From an uncultured Bacilli bacterium (GTDB lineage: Bacteria; Bacillota_I; Bacilli_A; RF39; UBA660): a DNA stretch of 45,430 bases. Below the pieces are notes generated by a model. The model saw only the letters and a program-made list of their open reading frames with translations, ran no database searches and was not told the origin of the DNA. The first letter of the stretch is position 1. Each line of letters begins with the position of its first letter. The translations under genes were made by a program, and so were the position numbers. Shown here one piece after another: positions 42,827 to 45,430 of the stretch. The stretch is taken from positions 1 through 45,430 of the forward strand of contig CAKOSN010000013.1 in the NCBI GenBank assembly GCA_934102255.1, in the 5' to 3' direction.

Positions 42827-44096
42827 ATTTAATCTTAGCTCCTATTAAAAGTATAAATGATACTATTAAGGCATAAAGACTAAAATGGCTATCTGTAACT
42901 CCTGTATAAATATCATCACTTGGAACAATATTATCTACTGTTTTACTATTATCAACATCATATACATAATAAATTTCTTGAGCCTCTTCTTTAAAAGCAC
43001 CTTCCTTTGTTCCATCTACTCTAACTAATTTATAACCGTCAAAATTTTTTTCTTCCGTAGTATAAGCATTATCTACTTCATCACGCATGGTAATTTTATC
43101 AGTTAAAAGATTACCTAAAGTATCAATATAATAAACATAAACGTTACCATACTTTAAAACTTTATCAAAAGTCAAACCTACTTCTACTCCATAAGTAAAG
43201 CCCATATAACTATTTCTAGTTAAAGGTCCATTTAAATGGAAAGAAAATGCTTCTAGCGAAGTTTCACTAGTTTTAGGAATAGTAATTTCATTAAATGTTT
43301 TATTTAAATCTTGATAGCATCCTTCCTTACGTGAATAGGCTCCAACACTATAATTATTATCATCTAAATTCTTTTTATTATTATATTTCATTGTTAAAAG
43401 AACATTATAAAAATAATTTTGATGAAATTCTATTAAATTATTATTAGTTTCTCTAGTAACACTAGCCTTACTAATATTAGTCCATATTTTATTAATATAA
43501 GGAGTTGTTAAATCTTCTAGACTAGTAAAATTAGTATTATAATTTTTATTAAAATAATCAATATAGTATTTATCTAACTCTGATATTCCATTATATCCTA
43601 ATTCTTTTAATTTAACTTCGATATTTTCATCTTTTAATTCTTCATCAGTTAAATTTCTATTATCATATAAAGCTTTTAAAGGTTCACTATTATATAAACG
43701 ATACATTGTTGCAAATGTAGGTATTTTAGCATTATTATAACTAATTAAATCAGGATAATTCTCACTATCTTCAACTGGTTTTAAGTATAATGAGTTATCT
43801 TGATATGTATAATCATTATTACTTAAATTAATTATTTTTAAACTAAAATTTCTAGTATCACCGGGCATCGATACATAATTTTCATTAGCAAAAATACTTG
43901 GTTTGATAATTAACTCTTTATTCTTAAAATCGGCTGGTATAGTAATTGTTTCTACGCAATCTTTTTTCTCACAAACAATATTTCTTTCTATTCCACTTTC
44001 TTCTTTTGATACAATATAAGGAGCATCCCATTTTCCTTTGGCACTAACATTAACAGCTGTTAAAGCAATAACTACAGGTACTAAAATCTTTTTCAT
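42813..44096 (-). CDS. MucBP-domain surface protein with a sorting-signal-like C-terminus
   Basis: 427 aa. A signal peptide (about 1-19, MKKILVPVVIALTAVNVSA) is followed by a ~290-residue region of unknown fold. A MucBP-like domain (VYVYYIDTLGNLL to IYYVYD, about 320-380) comes next. The C-terminus has DDIYTGV, a hydrophobic helix and the basic tail KIKYARK, the layout of a sortase signal but without LPxTG or NPxTN. Most likely the substrate of the overlapping sortase. It has its own promoter. Confidence 0.75.
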   Translation of the reverse strand: MKKILVPVVIALTAVNVSAKGKWDAPYIVSKEESGIERNIVCEKKDCVETITIPADFKNKELIIKPSIFANENYVSMPGDTRNFSLKIINLSNNDYTYQDNSLYLKPVEDSENYPDLISYNNAKIPTFATMYRLYNSEPLKALYDNRNLTDEELKDENIEVKLKELGYNGISELDKYYIDYFNKNYNTNFTSLEDLTTPYINKIWTNISKASVTRETNNNLIEFHQNYFYNVLLTMKYNNKKNLDDNNYSVGAYSRKEGCYQDLNKTFNEITIPKTSETSLEAFSFHLNGPLTRNSYMGFTYGVEVGLTFDKVLKYGNVYVYYIDTLGNLLTDKITMRDEVDNAYTTEEKNFDGYKLVRVDGTKEGAFKEEAQEIYYVYDVDNSKTVDNIVPSDDIYTGVTDSHFSLYALIVSFILLIGAKIKYARK

Positions 44097-44156
44097 ATTT
44101 ATCTCTCTTTCCTATCGAAATAATAATACAATAAGTACGATGTCGAATTTTGCCAG

Positions 44157-44186
44157 ATTATAACCCAAATATATAAATTTTTGCAA
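44157..44186 (-). promoter_or_regulatory. Promoter of the MucBP-sortase operon
   Basis: Minus strand TTGCAA (44181-44186), 18 bases, TATAAT (44157-44162). Confidence 0.65.
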
Positions 44187-44190
44187 AAGA

Positions 44191-44210
44191 AAAAGAATGT
44201 TTGCCATTCT
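44191..44210 (-). terminator. Terminator after the DUF1292-like gene
   Basis: AGAATG/CATTCT arms (44194-44199 and 44205-44210) and a T5 tract on the minus strand. Confidence 0.7.
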
Positions 44211-44463
44211 ATTTATTCATATCTTCTAAAATTGTTTTTAAAAATGATAAACCGACTTTTTCCTCTTCTGGAGTTGTCATATTAAGTAATTTAATCTTCT
44301 TATTAGGACGTTTTTCATATATTGAATAATATACCTGTAACTTTCCGTCTTTTAAAGTATTATCGGTATAAATCATGTAATTTTTCTTTGTATATTCCTC
44401 GTCATAATAAGTGGCAATTACATGATAGGTAATTCCATCACTAGTAAATCTAAAATCTTCCAT
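44209..44463 (-). CDS. DUF1292-like small protein
   Basis: 84 aa, soluble. The layout SDGITYHVIATYYDEEYTKKNYMIYTD, then a YYSIYEK strand and a final acidic helix (PEEEKVGLSFLKTILEDM), matches the DUF1292 (YrzB-like) pattern. Function unknown. It follows the next gene upstream by 9 bases and ends at a terminator. Confidence 0.65.
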   Translation of the reverse strand: MEDFRFTSDGITYHVIATYYDEEYTKKNYMIYTDNTLKDGKLQVYYSIYEKRPNKKIKLLNMTTPEEEKVGLSFLKTILEDMNK

Positions 44464-44472
44464 TTTTCTCCT

Positions 44473-44910
44473 TTATTTTAATTTTAATTCTTTCACTAAA
44501 ATTGCATCATTTAAATCATTGGCTTCAGTTCTTTTATATATTTCAATATTTGGAATAAAACGTACATATGGTTCAACAAATGGTGCACTTTCTGTATTTT
44601 TTCTATTAACGCCTGTACTATCCGTATTTAAATAAGCTTTATGGTCTTTATAATGAATGCTATATTCATCACTTGGAGCCTCATAATAAATCTCACTATA
44701 CTCTGCAAATATTCCATTTTTTATATTATCCGCATCGGTATCTATCTTTTGAATTTGATGTTGATACCCAATAATTTTAGTTAGCAAGCAAATTCTATCG
44801 TTGTGATTAACAGTATATTCATTAATTGCTATAGTGCCTCCTAACGTCAAAGCTGCCAAAAGCACTGCACTGCCAGCAAATTTTTTTATTCTTTTTTCAT
44901 CAATTTTCAT
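44473..44910 (-). CDS. Hypothetical membrane-anchored protein
   Basis: 145 aa. The start is ATG 44910 (MKIDEKRIKKF), 7 bases after a strong AAGGAG; the 7 codons upstream belong to the leader. One membrane helix (about 11-29) leaves a ~115-residue external part with many Tyr, Asp and Asn. No family recognised. Together with the DUF1292-like gene it forms a short operon with a near-consensus promoter. Confidence 0.65.
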   Translation of the reverse strand: MKIDEKRIKKFAGSAVLLAALTLGGTIAINEYTVNHNDRICLLTKIIGYQHQIQKIDTDADNIKNGIFAEYSEIYYEAPSDEYSIHYKDHKAYLNTDSTGVNRKNTESAPFVEPYVRFIPNIEIYKRTEANDLNDAILVKELKLK

Positions 44911-44937
44911 TGTGTCTTCTCCTTCCTGCAATTTCTT

Positions 44938-44966
44938 ATTATAAGTTAACTTTTTGTAAATTTCAA
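44938..44966 (-). promoter_or_regulatory. Promoter of the 44910 gene pair
   Basis: Minus strand TTGAAA (44961-44966), 17 bases, TATAAT (44938-44943). Confidence 0.75.
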
Positions 44967-45105
44967 GGAACTTTCTTATATTTCACAAGAAATTCACAAT
45001 TAACTCCAATTAAGGTATTTCTAAAGTTATTTAGTCATAAATAATTAGAAAAAAAGCCAAAAATAACACCTAAACTCATATCGAAAAAGACACATAAAAT
45101 TAAGA

Positions 45106-45138
45106 AAAAAAGATATCAGCAATTAGCCAAATATCTTT
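45106..45138 (-). terminator. Terminator after khpA
   Basis: AAAGATAT/ATATCTTT arms (45109-45116 and 45131-45138), then a T tract on the minus strand. The khpA stop overlaps the stem. It ends the rpsP-khpA unit before any rimM-trmD. Confidence 0.75.
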
Positions 45139-45379
45139 AAATTGAATCAATATTTAATTTTACTCTACCTAAATGCATAATATAAGCATGAGCTTGAACC
45201 AAAGTTCTAATTGCATTAGCCATTTTACCACCTTTGCCAATTACAACACTACGGTCATCGTCGCTTACTAACACTTCAATTATTAAATCATCTTCTAATT
45301 TAAATTCACTAACGCGAACTCTATCAGGATTATTAACAATCGATTTAACTAAGTATTCTGTAAACTCTTTTAATTCCAT
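45137..45379 (-). CDS. khpA: KH-domain RNA-binding protein KhpA
   Basis: 80 aa single KH domain. The GxxG loop is in VVIGKGGKMANAIRTLV, and the N-terminal helix ELKEFTEYLVKSIVNNPD is typical. KhpA pairs with KhpB/EloR in Bacillota to bind RNA and influence cell elongation. It starts 3 bases after the rpsP stop, the usual rpsP-khpA order. Confidence 0.95.
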   Translation of the reverse strand: MELKEFTEYLVKSIVNNPDRVRVSEFKLEDDLIIEVLVSDDDRSVVIGKGGKMANAIRTLVQAHAYIMHLGRVKLNIDSI

Positions 45380-45382
45380 AAA

Positions 45383-45430
45383 TTAGTTTTCTTTCTTTTT
45401 AGATTCAGCATATTTTTTCATAATGCCTTC
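45383..45430 (-). CDS. rpsP: C-terminal end of ribosomal protein S16 (partial)
   Basis: The last 15 codons of a frame entering from the right edge, reading EGIMKKYAESKKKEN. This fits the S16 C-terminus (a GI-mKK-type helix with a basic tail). The position directly before khpA is where rpsP normally sits. The body of the gene is outside the window. Confidence 0.7.
   Translation of the reverse strand, partial: EGIMKKYAESKKKEN

Noticed and set aside
1..45430. CRISPR array, tRNA or rRNA genes, prophage
   Set aside because: I saw no regularly spaced repeats, no tRNA-like cloverleaf sequence, no rRNA segments and no run of phage structural genes.

Overview
The window is a strongly AT-rich stretch of a Bacillota (Firmicutes) chromosome, most likely an uncultured Bacilli-related lineage. 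It uses the standard genetic code (TGG for Trp, TGA as a stop). Gene neighbourhoods are Bacillus-like but broken up: rsmH-ftsL-pbp, rnhC/cvpA/trxA, yqeG-yqeH, comEA-comEC-holA and rpsP-khpA. A CotE homologue and a YjcZ-like small protein point to endospore formation or recent descent from spore formers. Nearly everything is core gene content. The accessory parts are a solo TnpB element, a sortase/surface-protein block and several uncharacterised genes.

Layout. 1-1740: tsf (partial) and rpsB, whose S2 protein has an extra C-terminal Rho-N/SAP-like segment. 1790-6626: a membrane-anchored unknown protein, then pbpB-type PBP, ftsL and rsmH. 6751-8157: a large unknown protein with a RelE/HigB-like C-terminus. 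8240-10914: efp, rpmG and a second class B PBP. 10976-13422: DUF2624-like protein, trxA, cvpA and rnhC. 13484-16393: two tandem paralogous TPR proteins. 16671-19149: cotE, an unknown protein, a HIT protein and a locus of two micro-ORFs. 19155-24387: asnS and an archaeal-type aspS under a T-box with an Asn specifier, then a compact alaS coupled to a P-loop kinase. 24505-28803: yqeG-yqeH-mutL-miaA. 28968-37036: VanZ-like, holA, a three-gene insert (metallopeptidase, P-loop kinase, GNAT), comEC, comEA and ftsW. 37156-39627: YjcZ-like protein, TnpB element with a structured 3' end, and def. 39689-44910: surface block with a beta-helix protein, two unknowns, a class B-like sortase, a MucBP surface protein and two small proteins. 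45137-45430: khpA and the tail of rpsP.

How the genes work together. There are modules for translation (S2, EF-Ts, EF-P, L33, three aaRS, MiaA, YqeH, Def, KhpA, S16), septal wall synthesis (two class B PBPs, FtsL, FtsW, RsmH), DNA uptake and repair (ComEA/EC, HolA, MutL, RNase HIII) and the cell surface. Most transcription units have recognisable sigma-A promoters and hairpin/T-tract terminators.

The most unusual items are: the compact AlaRS, which lacks both the internal beta-barrel and the C-terminal region; the RelE-like fusion; the sortase that has lost its catalytic Arg and sits beside a substrate with a non-canonical sorting signal; the micro-ORF locus inside an inverted repeat; and the S2 fusion. 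No wholly new multi-gene system is obvious. The sortase block and the micro-ORF locus are the best candidates. All assignments come from reading the sequence; no database search was run.
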